DNA of 5,902 nucleotides from Verrucomicrobia subdivision 3 bacterium UBA7542 (GCA_002479245.1 DLMG01000076.1:1-5902), one strand, 5' to 3'; shown: positions 1 to 5,902, counted from the stretch's first letter. Notes: generated by a model from the letters alone, not told the origin. Made by a program: numbers and translations.

Positions 1-621
1 CAGGGCCGCAAACAATACGAGTTCGAACCGACCGCCGTGGTGGCGCTGCTTCGGCAAACCGTGACCTTGATGCAGCCCAACGCCGCTGAAAAGCAGGTGC
101 AACTTTTGTTGAAGCTGGATGACTCTCAACTCTCAATCCTCAACTCTCAACCAATCGAAATGGACGGCCGGGCGATCCAGCAGGCACTGGTGAACCTGAT
201 GGATAATGCCATCAAACATTCGCCGAAGGACGAGGTGGTAACGGTGGGATTGGAAGTGCGAAGTGCAAAGTGCGAAGTGCGGAGTGAAAATGTCCCAGTC
301 GAGGACGAGGGACGAGGACGAGAACGATCTGAAAAGTCCTTCAACCCTCAACCCCTCGGCGCGACGAAGCGTAGCGAAGGCGGCTCAACCCTCAACCTGT
401 TTGTCAGCGACCACGGTCCGGGCATTCCGCCGGAGGAACACGAGAAAATCTTCGAGCGGTTTTACCGGCGCGGTTCCGAGTTGCGGCGCGAGACGCAAGG
501 TGTTGGAATCGGTTTAAGCATCGTGAAACACATCGTCGAGGCGCACGGCGGCCGAGTGCTGGTACAAAGCGAGGTTGGCAAAGGCAGCCGGTTTATCATT
601 GAATTGCCAATACAACAATGA
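1..621 (+). CDS. Sensor histidine kinase, C-terminal part (5' end outside window)
   Basis: The frame is open from base 1, so the gene starts upstream; the GTG codons at 37 and 40 are internal valines. The first residues, [11 protein letters not shown], look like the segment that follows the phospho-acceptor helices of membrane histidine kinases. The HATPase_c domain is complete. Numbered from the first codon in the window, the N box is [11 protein letters not shown] with its key Asn at residue 69, the G1 box DHGPGIP starts at 137, the F box FERFYRR at 151 and the G2 box GVGIGLS at 167. The protein would bind ATP and pass phosphate through an upstream His to a response regulator, very likely the one encoded next. 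The H box, sensor and membrane segments are not in the window. It is odd in carrying repeat-derived insertions at residues 41-50 and about 85-133, the latter between the N and G1 boxes. All catalytic boxes are intact, so it is probably functional. Confidence 0.93.
   Translation, partial: QGRKQYEFEPTAVVALLRQTVTLMQPNAAEKQVQLLLKLDDSQLSILNSQPIEMDGRAIQQALVNLMDNAIKHSPKDEVVTVGLEVRSAKCEVRSENVPVEDEGRGRERSEKSFNPQPLGATKRSEGGSTLNLFVSDHGPGIPPEEHEKIFERFYRRGSELRRETQGVGIGLSIVKHIVEAHGGRVLVQSEVGKGSRFIIELPIQQ
123..150 (+). repeat. Four tandem CTCTCAA-type heptamers inside the kinase gene
   Basis: Four consecutive 7-bp units are visible: CTCTCAA, CTCTCAA, TCCTCAA and CTCTCAA. They are translated as [13 protein letters not shown] sequence between LLLKLDD and [10 protein letters not shown]. 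Kinases of this type normally have only a few linking residues there. The tract belongs to the same family as the CCCTCAA units at 338-397. The reading frame continues through it. Confidence 0.85.
253..397 (+). repeat. Composite of three heptamer-repeat families inside the kinase ATPase domain
   Basis: Three different period-7 arrays lie end to end. At 253-287 there are five units of GAAGTGC type (GAAGTGC twice, AAAGTGC, GAAGTGC, GGAGTGA). At about 298-327 there is a degenerate GACGAGG-like array. At 338-351 come CCTTCAA and CCCTCAA, and at 382-395 GGCTCAA and CCCTCAA, separated by a GC-rich core. The block adds roughly 45 residues between the beta strand VTVGLEV and the strand LFVSDHGPG that enters the G1 box. 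In the GHKL fold this should be a surface loop. The added peptide is rich in Ser, Arg, Glu and Pro and resembles no domain I recognise. Confidence 0.8.
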
Positions 622-634
622 AAGCTCAACAACC

Positions 635-727
635 AACATCGAACATCGAACATCGAACATCCAATGTTACCTGCGGGCGCGGAAGCTCGATTGGATGTTG
701 GGCTTTGGATGTTCGATGTTGGATGTT
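635..727. repeat. AACATCS heptamer hairpin between kinase and regulator genes
   Basis: The left arm (635-665) reads AACATCG three times, then AACATCC and AAT. The right arm (690-727), read on the minus strand, is AACATCC, AACATCG, AACATCC, AAAGCCC, AACATCC and AAT. The arms differ in length by exactly one heptamer. With AAAGCCC bulged out they pair at 29 of 31 positions around a 24-nt loop (666-689). The element fills most of the 121-bp gap and ends 15 bp before the regulator start codon, where a Shine-Dalgarno sequence would normally sit. It could form a strong RNA hairpin affecting translation or transcript stability; that role is inferred. Confidence 0.88.
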
Positions 728-742
728 TATTCCCTTCCACAA

Positions 743-1432
743 ATGTCCCGCATCCTGATCATTGAAGACGAAGCGCCCATGCGCACGGCGCTGGCCGACC
801 TGCTCACGACCGAGGGCTATCGCGTGCTCACCGCCGCCGATGGCGAGAGCGGCCTCCAGCGCGCCCTCGACGAAAAGCCCGACCTCATCCTGCTCGATGT
901 CATGATGCCGAAGCTCGACGGCTTTGCGCTGTGCGCCGAGTTACGCCGCCTCTCCAATGCCGTGCCCGTGCTCATGCTCACCGCCAAGGGCCAGATCGAG
1001 GATCGCGTCGCCGGCCTGGACGCCGGCGCGGACGATTATCTCGTCAAGCCATTCAGCACCGAGGAATTGCTCGCCCGGGTGCGGGCGCTGCTGCGGAGGT
1101 TTCAACGGCACCACAAGGCGGTGGGAAAATTGAAGCTGGGCGAAATTGAAATTGACCTGGCCCGGCAGACCGCCGTGCGCGGCAAAAAACAGGTTCACCT
1201 GACGGCCAAGGAATTTTCCATGCTGCGGCTGATGGCTGAAGCCGAGGGCGAACCGGTCACGCGCGAACGGTTTCTCGACGTGGTCTGGGGTTACGCCGCG
1301 TTTCCGACGACGCGCACCGTGGACAATCACATCGCCAGCCTGCGCGCCAAGCTGGAGCCGGTCCCGGATGAACCGTGCTGGCTCAAGACGGTGCATGGGG
1401 TGGGATACAAACTTGAAACGGAAAGAAAATGA
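743..1432 (+). CDS. OmpR/PhoB-family response regulator
   Basis: The product is a 229-residue two-domain regulator of normal length for the family. The receiver domain occupies residues 1-120, with acidic pocket Glu8-Asp9, phospho-acceptor Asp52 in LILLDVMMP, Thr80 in LMLTAK and Lys102 in VKPF. The C-terminal winged helix (about 128-226) carries the typical LTAKEFSML, TVDNHIASLRAKL and TVHGVGYKL segments. It should be phosphorylated by the kinase encoded immediately upstream and then bind DNA as a transcription factor. I chose the ATG at 743 because MSRILIIEDE is the canonical receiver start; the open frame extends to 575, but that stretch is only heptamer repeat and the end of the kinase gene. 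There is no clear Shine-Dalgarno before this ATG. The stop codon overlaps the first base of the next repeat element. Targets and stimulus cannot be read from this window. Confidence 0.96.
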   Translation: MSRILIIEDEAPMRTALADLLTTEGYRVLTAADGESGLQRALDEKPDLILLDVMMPKLDGFALCAELRRLSNAVPVLMLTAKGQIEDRVAGLDAGADDYLVKPFSTEELLARVRALLRRFQRHHKAVGKLKLGEIEIDLARQTAVRGKKQVHLTAKEFSMLRLMAEAEGEPVTRERFLDVVWGYAAFPTTRTVDNHIASLRAKLEPVPDEPCWLKTVHGVGYKLETERK

Positions 1433-1508
1433 ACATCGAACATCCAACATCCAACGCCCAACATCCAATGTGGCTTGGGACGTCATTGGACGTTCGATGT
1501 TGGATTTT
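1432..1508. repeat. AACATCS heptamer hairpin starting on the regulator stop codon
   Basis: The left arm (1432-1470) reads AACATCG, AACATCC, AACATCC, AACGCCC, AACATCC and AATG. The right arm (1484-1508), read on the minus strand, is AAAATCC, AACATCG, AACGTCC and AATG. The inner 25 positions pair at about 20 sites around a 13-nt loop. The first repeat base is the final A of the regulator TGA. Compared with the element at 635-727 this copy is inverted: its five-unit arm, including the divergent fourth unit AACGCCC, comes first. It could act as a 3' stabilising hairpin or weak terminator for the regulator mRNA, though no T-tract follows. Confidence 0.85.
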
Positions 1509-1637
1509 GGACTGCGGTGGCAGAGCGCCCGTCCTCCGTAGCAGCACTGCGGAGGGTGGACAGCGGCAACACCGCTTTTCGCCGGCGGACAGAGCTTCCA
1601 AAGCGGCGTGGCGTTTCACTTCCCGCCGCAGTCCAAA
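1506..1637. repeat. GC-rich palindromic element, possible MITE- or REP-like repeat
   Basis: Outer arms TTTGGACTGCGGTGG (1506-1520) and CCGCCGCAGTCCAAA (1623-1637) are inverted repeats matching at 14 of 15 positions. Nested inside are CCTCCGTAG (1533-1541) with CTGCGGAGG (1547-1555), 8 of 9 matching around a 5-nt loop, and AGCGG (1562-1566) with CCGCT (1572-1576). No coding signal is credible here. The left arm overlaps the last bases of the heptamer hairpin, so two different repeat types abut. About 90 bp of unremarkable sequence follows before the next gene, and I see no convincing promoter hexamers in it. Confidence 0.65.
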
Positions 1638-1728
1638 TTTTTGGTTGAGGCTGGATCCCAGGCCCGATTTTGCAAAAGCGTGACAATTGAGGCGGGTGGA
1701 TTTGGCAGCATTTGAGCAAGGCAAACCT

Positions 1729-4704
1729 ATGAAAACAAATTGGCTCGTTGGTTCGGTTTTTCTGGCCGGGGCGATGGTTCTGCGGGCGCAAACAAACGAT
1801 TTGAGCGCGGCGCTGCGCCAGGGCTTGTTCGAGGAGGAGGCCAATCGCAACCTCGACGCGGCCATTTCCAATTACCAGGCGCTCGCCACACAATTTGACC
1901 GGGACCGGCAGATTGCGGCCACGGCGATTTTCCGGCTGGGTGAATGTTACCGCAAACTCGGCCAGACGAACGACGCGGTCATCCAATATCAGCGCATCAT
2001 CCGCGAATTTTCCGACCAGCAAACGCTCGCCACCTTAAGCCAACAGAATCTGACGGGGCTGGGGACAACGCCGCAAGCATCGTCAGCTTCAGCAACAACC
2101 TCTGAATCAACGGCCAAGACAGCAGAGTTGGAAGCGGAAGCGACTGCTCTGAAAGCGCAAATAGCGCACCTTTCGGGTTTGAACCGGGAAGACCGGCGGA
2201 CCGCCATCCAGCAAAATTTTCCCAACCCGGTGCTGACGACATTGATGCAGCAATTGAATGAAGCGGAACAGAACCTTGCGAGTCTCACAAACGACTACGC
2301 GCCGACAGATCTCCACGTCGCCAGGGTGACCGCACTGGTAAACGCCATCAACGGTCAGATTGACGCCCAGGTGGATGGCGTGATCAAGGGATTGCAGTCC
2401 AAAATGGAAGCTGATCTGGACGCCGCCAAAGCCCTTCACGAGCGATCCGGACCAGTTCAGGCAGTCCACACGGAAGCTTCGACGGTGACCGACGACGAAG
2501 ACCAGGAAATCCGCCGCATCCAGCAATTGATTCAGGACAGCCCGGATTTGATCAATTCGGCGACCAGCGGTGCCACACCGCTATTTCAGGCGGCGGGTGC
2601 CGGCTGGTTCCGCGTAGTCAATTTTCTGCTCGATCACGGGGCGAACATCAATTTGAAATCCGGCGGCCAGGGGGTGCCGTTGCATGGCGCGACGGAAAAT
2701 CGAAACAAGGCAATGGTCGAATTGCTGCTAAGTCGCGGCGCGGATGTGAATGCCACGGGTGGCTTTGGCGAAACTGCACTGCATATCGCCGCTGAAAAGG
2801 GATTTCTGGCCGTGGCGGAAGTATTGCTGGCTCATCACGCAGACTTAAATGCTCGCGATAGTCAGAGTAGTGGTGAACGCACACCGCTTCATCTCGCGGC
2901 GGAGCGCGGCAATGTCGAAATGTTGAAATGGCTGATCGCTCGCGGAGCCGACATCAACGCGAAAAGCACAGACGGTTCGACTCCTCTTGGCGATGCTGCC
3001 AGCGCTGGTCAACTGGATTCGATCAAGGCGCTGCTCGCTGCAAAAGCGGACCCGGACACTGCTGACAATTACGGCCACGCGCCCATGAGTCACGCCGCCG
3101 AAGGAAACAATTTGGAAGTCGTGAAAACACTTTTGGGCGCCAAAGCCGATCCCAACGGCGGCAAGCTGGACGCGCCGCTCTTTTGCGCCATTAAAGGAGG
3201 CAATACCAACCTGGTTGAACTGCTGCTCCGTGCCGGTGCCAATCCGAATCTGCCGGGAAGACTTGATTATCAGATTACAGGTTATCGCCCTGGCCAAACC
3301 AGCACGCTCGCTCCTTTGGAACTCGCCATCGCACAAGATCACGCCGAGATCGTAAAGTTGTTGCTTCGATTCAAAGCCGATCCCAATGGCAACAACTTTT
3401 TGGGGAAGCCGCTGATTTTCGACGCGCTTCCCAATGCCGAAATACTGGAAGTCATGCTGGACGCGGGCGCGGACCCAAATCAAGCCGGTGCGGACGGCGA
3501 ACCGCCGTTGATGAAGCTTTACAGTTTTTCCGAATCATCGGAAAGAAACGTGGCGCTCGCCAGACTGCTGGTCGCTCATGGCGCCAAAGTCAATATGCAA
3601 GACAAACAAGGTAACACGCCATTGGTCGTGGCGGTTTTTCGCGGAGATCACGAGTTAATGAAATTGCTTCTCGCAAACGGGGCCGACGTCAATGCGCGGC
3701 GGCCTTTGGATGGCGCAACCGTTTTGCATCTGGCCGTCCAGTCGGGTAATCGTGAGATCGTCGAGCTGCTTCTCGCAAACAAGGCGGACGTAAATGCGCG
3801 GAACAATGATGGCCTGACACCGTTGGATTTGGTCAAAAACAAGTTGTTGCCAAATGCGGCTCCGAGTGACAAAACCAACGCCAGCGAAATCGCCGACCTG
3901 CTGCGTCAGCACGGCGCGTTGGACAACTTGCCGCATTGGGACCGCATCACCGTCAGCCGTCCCTCGGCCAATTATTCGGAAACGGTTTTCCGAAAAGGAA
4001 CCAATGACTGGAACCAAATCAGTTTGTTCGATGTGTTGGGAGTTCAATACGAGCTGATCAGCAATTCGCAATCGGAGCCGGCACGCATGCAGTCCGCTCC
4101 TTACAGCTACTACGCCGGCAACAATTCGCTGTCCTTTCCAGACCTTGCAAACATAATTATCCGCCGGGCCACCGCAGACGGCAAAGGTTGGGAGAATCGG
4201 ACAATTGATCTAACCAGCGCCTTGAATTCGGGAAATTGTGCCGCTGATTTTCAACTGCGATGGGGAGACGTTGTGGAAATTCCCGAGAAGGACCATGTGC
4301 TCAATGAACGGTGGCCCGGCCTCTCCACCAATGAATTGTTCACGTTGAAAAACTGTTTGACTCGCCACTTGCAAATTTCCGTCAAGGGGCAAATCACCAA
4401 CATCGTCATTACGCCACAAGTCAAGGAATTGGTGCCGGGAAGCCGTGAATATCCGTTGTCGTCATACGGCGCAAAAATGGAACCGGCGGTCAGTTTGCTG
4501 AAATTTGAGCCGTTCATGTTATGGCCTGTGCTGAAAGATTCAAAATTGTTACTCGCTTCATCGGATCTTTCCCACATCAAGGTTAAACGCCGCGACACCA
4601 CTACGGGCAAGATGCATGAGTGGATAGTGGATTGTTCAAATCCGCAGGCGCCGCCCAATCTCTGGCTCCGGGATGGCGATGTGATTGAAGTGCCGGAAAA
4701 GTAA
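1729..4704 (+). CDS. Exported TPR / coiled-coil / ankyrin-repeat protein with two SLBB-like C-terminal modules
   Basis: The product has 991 residues. Residues 1-20 form a signal peptide (Lys2, hydrophobic core about 5-18, probable cut after LRA), so it should act in the periplasm or outside the cell. Residues 25-112 look like TPR repeats (DAAISNYQALATQF, DAVIQYQRIIREF). A Ser/Thr-rich linker follows, then a predicted coiled coil at about 132-250. Residues 280-733 hold 13 ankyrin repeats with the usual TPLHLAA...LLL..GADVNA pattern; repeats 7 (480-525) and 10 (588-625) carry insertions and repeat 13 is extended. Two SLBB-like modules (about 735-855 and 870-991) each end in a GDVxExPEK motif (846-854 and 983-991), as in Wza-type export proteins. 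It probably binds proteins or glycans; no catalytic motif is visible. I chose the ATG at 1729 because the signal peptide starts there and a weak AAGG lies 7 bp upstream; the in-frame TTG at 1687 would bury it. The SLBB assignment is by pattern only. Confidence 0.9.
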   Translation: MKTNWLVGSVFLAGAMVLRAQTNDLSAALRQGLFEEEANRNLDAAISNYQALATQFDRDRQIAATAIFRLGECYRKLGQTNDAVIQYQRIIREFSDQQTLATLSQQNLTGLGTTPQASSASATTSESTAKTAELEAEATALKAQIAHLSGLNREDRRTAIQQNFPNPVLTTLMQQLNEAEQNLASLTNDYAPTDLHVARVTALVNAINGQIDAQVDGVIKGLQSKMEADLDAAKALHERSGPVQAVHTEASTVTDDEDQEIRRIQQLIQDSPDLINSATSGATPLFQAAGAGWFRVVNFLLDHGANINLKSGGQGVPLHGATENRNKAMVELLLSRGADVNATGGFGETALHIAAEKGFLAVAEVLLAHHADLNARDSQSSGERTPLHLAAERGNVEMLKWLIARGADINAKSTDGSTPLGDAASAGQLDSIKALLAAKADPDTADNYGHAPMSHAAEGNNLEVVKTLLGAKADPNGGKLDAPLFCAIKGGNTNLVELLLRAGANPNLPGRLDYQITGYRPGQTSTLAPLELAIAQDHAEIVKLLLRFKADPNGNNFLGKPLIFDALPNAEILEVMLDAGADPNQAGADGEPPLMKLYSFSESSERNVALARLLVAHGAKVNMQDKQGNTPLVVAVFRGDHELMKLLLANGADVNARRPLDGATVLHLAVQSGNREIVELLLANKADVNARNNDGLTPLDLVKNKLLPNAAPSDKTNASEIADLLRQHGALDNLPHWDRITVSRPSANYSETVFRKGTNDWNQISLFDVLGVQYELISNSQSEPARMQSAPYSYYAGNNSLSFPDLANIIIRRATADGKGWENRTIDLTSALNSGNCAADFQLRWGDVVEIPEKDHVLNERWPGLSTNELFTLKNCLTRHLQISVKGQITNIVITPQVKELVPGSREYPLSSYGAKMEPAVSLLKFEPFMLWPVLKDSKLLLASSDLSHIKVKRRDTTTGKMHEWIVDCSNPQAPPNLWLRDGDVIEVPEK

Positions 4705-4727
4705 CGGAGGTTCTCCGGCGTTCATTG

Positions 4728-4786
4728 ACAGAAGTAAACAAAGAAAACGAAACGGGACGATCTTTGTTTCCTTGGTTTGCTTCTGT
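4728..4786. repeat. Inverted repeat built of degenerate 9-bp units between convergent genes
   Basis: Arms 4728-4753 and 4761-4786 pair at 20 of 26 positions, with two more possible G-U pairs, around a 7-nt loop. On the minus strand the right arm reads as nonamers CAACAGAAG, CAAACCAAG, GAAACAAAG; the left arm has the same rhythm (TAAACAAAG, AAAACGAAA). One strand of each arm is nearly all purine plus C. It sits between the 3' ends of the ankyrin gene and the minus-strand methyltransferase gene. A bidirectional transcription barrier is possible, but no T-tract follows either arm. Confidence 0.65.
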
Positions 4787-4803
4787 TGAAAACTGCCATC
4801 CGG

Positions 4804-4832
4804 GGACAGGCGGCACGCGCTGTCCTATTTTT
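4804..4832 (+). terminator. Probable intrinsic terminator for the ankyrin-repeat gene
   Basis: GGACAG (4804-4809) pairs with CTGTCC (4820-4825). The stem extends by two G-C pairs across a bulged G at 4810 to close a 5-nt loop (4813-4817). TATTTTT follows at 4826-4832. A GC-rich stem followed by a T-run on the plus strand fits Rho-independent termination about 100 bp after the ankyrin stop codon. The stem ends on the last base of the minus-strand methyltransferase stop codon, so a transcript of that gene would carry the same hairpin right after its stop, but without a T-run. Confidence 0.6.
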
Positions 4833-5409
4833 GATAAACGTTCACGCGGGCGGGCGGGAGATTCAGCCAGATGATCTTGGAGGCCAGCCGCTGGAAGTGC
4901 GTGGCGCTTTTGTGGTGCCCGTTGCCGAGATGATAGCTGTATTGAACCCATTTGCCGCCGTGCTCCAAAATCGCGCGGATTTTTTCGGCGAGCGCGTCGG
5001 CTTCAGCCGCCGGGAAATTCAGCAGCGGCAGGCTGGAAATAACCGCGCCGACGCTTTCAATCGGTTCGTCGTGTTGCCGCAGCAGAACGTCCAGATGCCA
5101 CGCGTCGCCAGTGATGATATGGGCACGGGGAAAGCGCAGGCGGAGCAAGCGCGCCAGCTTGGGATTATTTTCAATGGCCACCAACCGCTCCTCGCGCAGG
5201 CCGTGTTCGATGAGCGCCTGGGTGACCGCCCCGGTGCCGGGGCCGAGTTCGAGCACGTAACTTTCCGGGTCGGACGGCAGCCAGCGCGCCATCGCGGCGG
5301 CGAGTTTGGGCGAACTCGGCGTGACCGCGCCCGTCCGTTGCGGATTGGCGAGCCATTCGCGCAGGAACAGGCTTGAGTCCGTTAATGCTGCGATGAGCTT
5401 TTTGGCCAT
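4825..5409 (-). CDS. SAM-dependent methyltransferase, phospholipid N-methyltransferase (PmtA)-like
   Basis: This is a 194-residue class I Rossmann-fold methyltransferase. The N-terminal FLREWLANPQRTGAVTPSS (about 15-33) is typical of the small PmtA-like/COG3963 group, which is related to rRNA adenine dimethylases. SAM-binding motif I is VLELGPGTG (52-60). Glu80 in LVAIE ends the second strand and would hold the ribose, and GDA (101-103) marks the adenine-contact region. SSLPLLNFP (125-133) stands at the usual motif IV position. Characterised relatives methylate phosphatidylethanolamine towards phosphatidylcholine, but many members have unknown substrates, so the substrate here is an inference. 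There is no membrane segment; a soluble or membrane-associated enzyme is likely. Length is normal for the family. The ATG is read at 5409-5407 on the minus strand, with no clear Shine-Dalgarno upstream. It lies 84 bp downstream of the TPR gene on the same strand and is convergent with the ankyrin gene. Confidence 0.88.
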   Translation of the reverse strand: MAKKLIAALTDSSLFLREWLANPQRTGAVTPSSPKLAAAMARWLPSDPESYVLELGPGTGAVTQALIEHGLREERLVAIENNPKLARLLRLRFPRAHIITGDAWHLDVLLRQHDEPIESVGAVISSLPLLNFPAAEADALAEKIRAILEHGGKWVQYSYHLGNGHHKSATHFQRLASKIIWLNLPPARVNVYQK

Positions 5410-5493
5410 GACGTTGAAAACTTTTGTTCGACTCTAATCTTCAGGCGACAGAGTAATTCACCCGTGCGGTCGCTGCCATAGAAAATTTCAGTT

Positions 5494-5902
5494 TTATTCA
5501 ACGGCCGCTTTCGGCGGTTTTGCCGGCGCGGCAGTTCCTTTGAGTTTTTTGCGCACAACCTCGCGGCGCGTTGACCAATCATTCCAGCTTCGTTCCCACG
5601 CTTCACCGGTAAAATTCGTTTGCGCAGACGGCCAGAGCGCATCGAGCGTTTTTAATTCGTTGCCGGCGGCTTCGCGGTCCTTCCATTGCCAGTACGATTC
5701 GACAAGATTCAACCGGTTTTCAGGATAATCGGGCGCAAGCTTGACGGCCTGTTCCAGCCATTCGCGCGCCTTGTGCCGGCTGCCGATGCTCACCGGCCAG
5801 CCGGGCGCGTCGCGATACAGCAGGCCGAGACAGCGCGCAGGGCCGGCGTAATCGAAATGTTCGTCCAGGTCGTCCGCCGTTTTGAACTCGCGCTCCATTT
5901 CC
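5494..5902 (-). CDS. TPR-repeat protein, C-terminal part (5' end outside window)
   Basis: The minus-strand frame stays open to the right edge: a Glu codon precedes the Met at 5898-5896, so that Met is probably internal and the gene begins beyond the window. About 135 residues are visible. The segment GPARCLGLLYRDAPGWPVSIG followed by KAREWLEQAVKLAPDYPEN and RLNLVESYWQWKDREAAGNE fits two helix-turn-helix TPR-like units. It is the conserved end of a family of bacterial TPR proteins with a 'APGWPxSxG' signature, which are of unknown function. The last 15 or so residues are Ala/Pro/Lys-rich and probably disordered. The stop is TAA. The 84 bp before the methyltransferase gene hold no strong terminator, so the two genes may share a transcript. 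Family assignment is from memory of the motif. Confidence 0.75.
   Translation of the reverse strand, partial: EMEREFKTADDLDEHFDYAGPARCLGLLYRDAPGWPVSIGSRHKAREWLEQAVKLAPDYPENRLNLVESYWQWKDREAAGNELKTLDALWPSAQTNFTGEAWERSWNDWSTRREVVRKKLKGTAAPAKPPKAAVE

Noticed and set aside
123..397. CRISPR-like interpretation of the repeats
   Set aside because: The units are 7 bp in direct tandem without unique spacers of constant length, and there are no cas genes.
575..742. Upstream extension of the response regulator reading frame
   Set aside because: It overlaps the kinase end and translates the heptamer hairpin; receiver domains start at MSRILIIEDE, so 743 is preferred.
1429..1683. 84-codon plus-strand ORF overlapping the regulator stop codon
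   Set aside because: Its N-terminus is translated AACATCS repeat (NIEHPTSN type) and the rest is the GC-rich palindrome; there is no domain or coding signal.
1687..1728. TTG start for the ankyrin protein
   Set aside because: It would place 14 charged residues ahead of a good signal peptide; the ATG at 1729 gives a normal export signal.
941..1871. Long minus-strand ORFs across the regulator gene and the following intergenic region
   Set aside because: They are shadows of the regulator gene and repeats, with no recognisable protein features.
4705..4717. Small hairpin CGGAG-GTT-CTCCG right after the ankyrin stop codon
   Set aside because: A five-pair stem with no following T-run is too weak to call a terminator; the hairpin at 4804-4832 is better.
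4777..5376. 199-codon plus-strand ORF opposite the methyltransferase gene
   Set aside because: It is the antisense of a well-supported methyltransferase with intact SAM motifs, and shows no domain of its own.
5445..5473. GCGAC/GTCGC inverted repeat between the two minus-strand genes
   Set aside because: Five pairs around a 19-nt loop are expected by chance in GC-rich DNA.

Overview
The window probably comes from a Verrucomicrobiota chromosome of the Pedosphaera/Limisphaerales type. This is an inference from coding style, not a database result. The clues are a GC-rich composition, a secreted ankyrin-repeat protein whose tail carries 'GDVVEIPEK'-type motifs, a TPR protein with a 'DAPGWPVSIG' signature, weak or absent Shine-Dalgarno sequences, and abundant short AACATCS-type heptamer repeats between and inside genes.

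Layout. Positions 1-621 (+) hold the C-terminal part of a sensor histidine kinase that enters from the left edge. Positions 743-1432 (+) encode its likely partner, an OmpR/PhoB-type response regulator. Positions 1433-1728 hold no credible gene and are mostly repeats. Positions 1729-4704 (+) encode a 991-residue exported protein with TPR-like repeats, a coiled coil, 13 ankyrin repeats and two SLBB-like (Wza-type beta-grasp) modules. Positions 4705-4824 form a convergent intergenic region with an inverted repeat and a likely terminator. On the minus strand lie a PmtA-like SAM-dependent methyltransferase (4825-5409) and, upstream of it, the 3' part of a TPR protein gene (5494-5902) that runs off the right edge.

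How the genes relate. The kinase and regulator form a standard two-component pair, and nothing here identifies the stimulus or the targets. The ankyrin protein is a separate unit, split from the regulator gene by about 300 bp of repeats. The two minus-strand genes are 84 bp apart and could be co-transcribed.

The most unusual content is the repeat system on the left. Four unrelated short sequences (CTCTCAA/CCCTCAA, GAAGTGC, GACGAGG-like and AACATCG/AACATCC) all occur as tandem arrays with a period of seven bases. Two sets lie in frame inside the ATPase domain of the kinase. The AACATCS family instead forms hairpins directly before the start codon and directly on the stop codon of the response regulator gene, so that gene is bracketed by 38-bp inverted copies matching at 35 positions.
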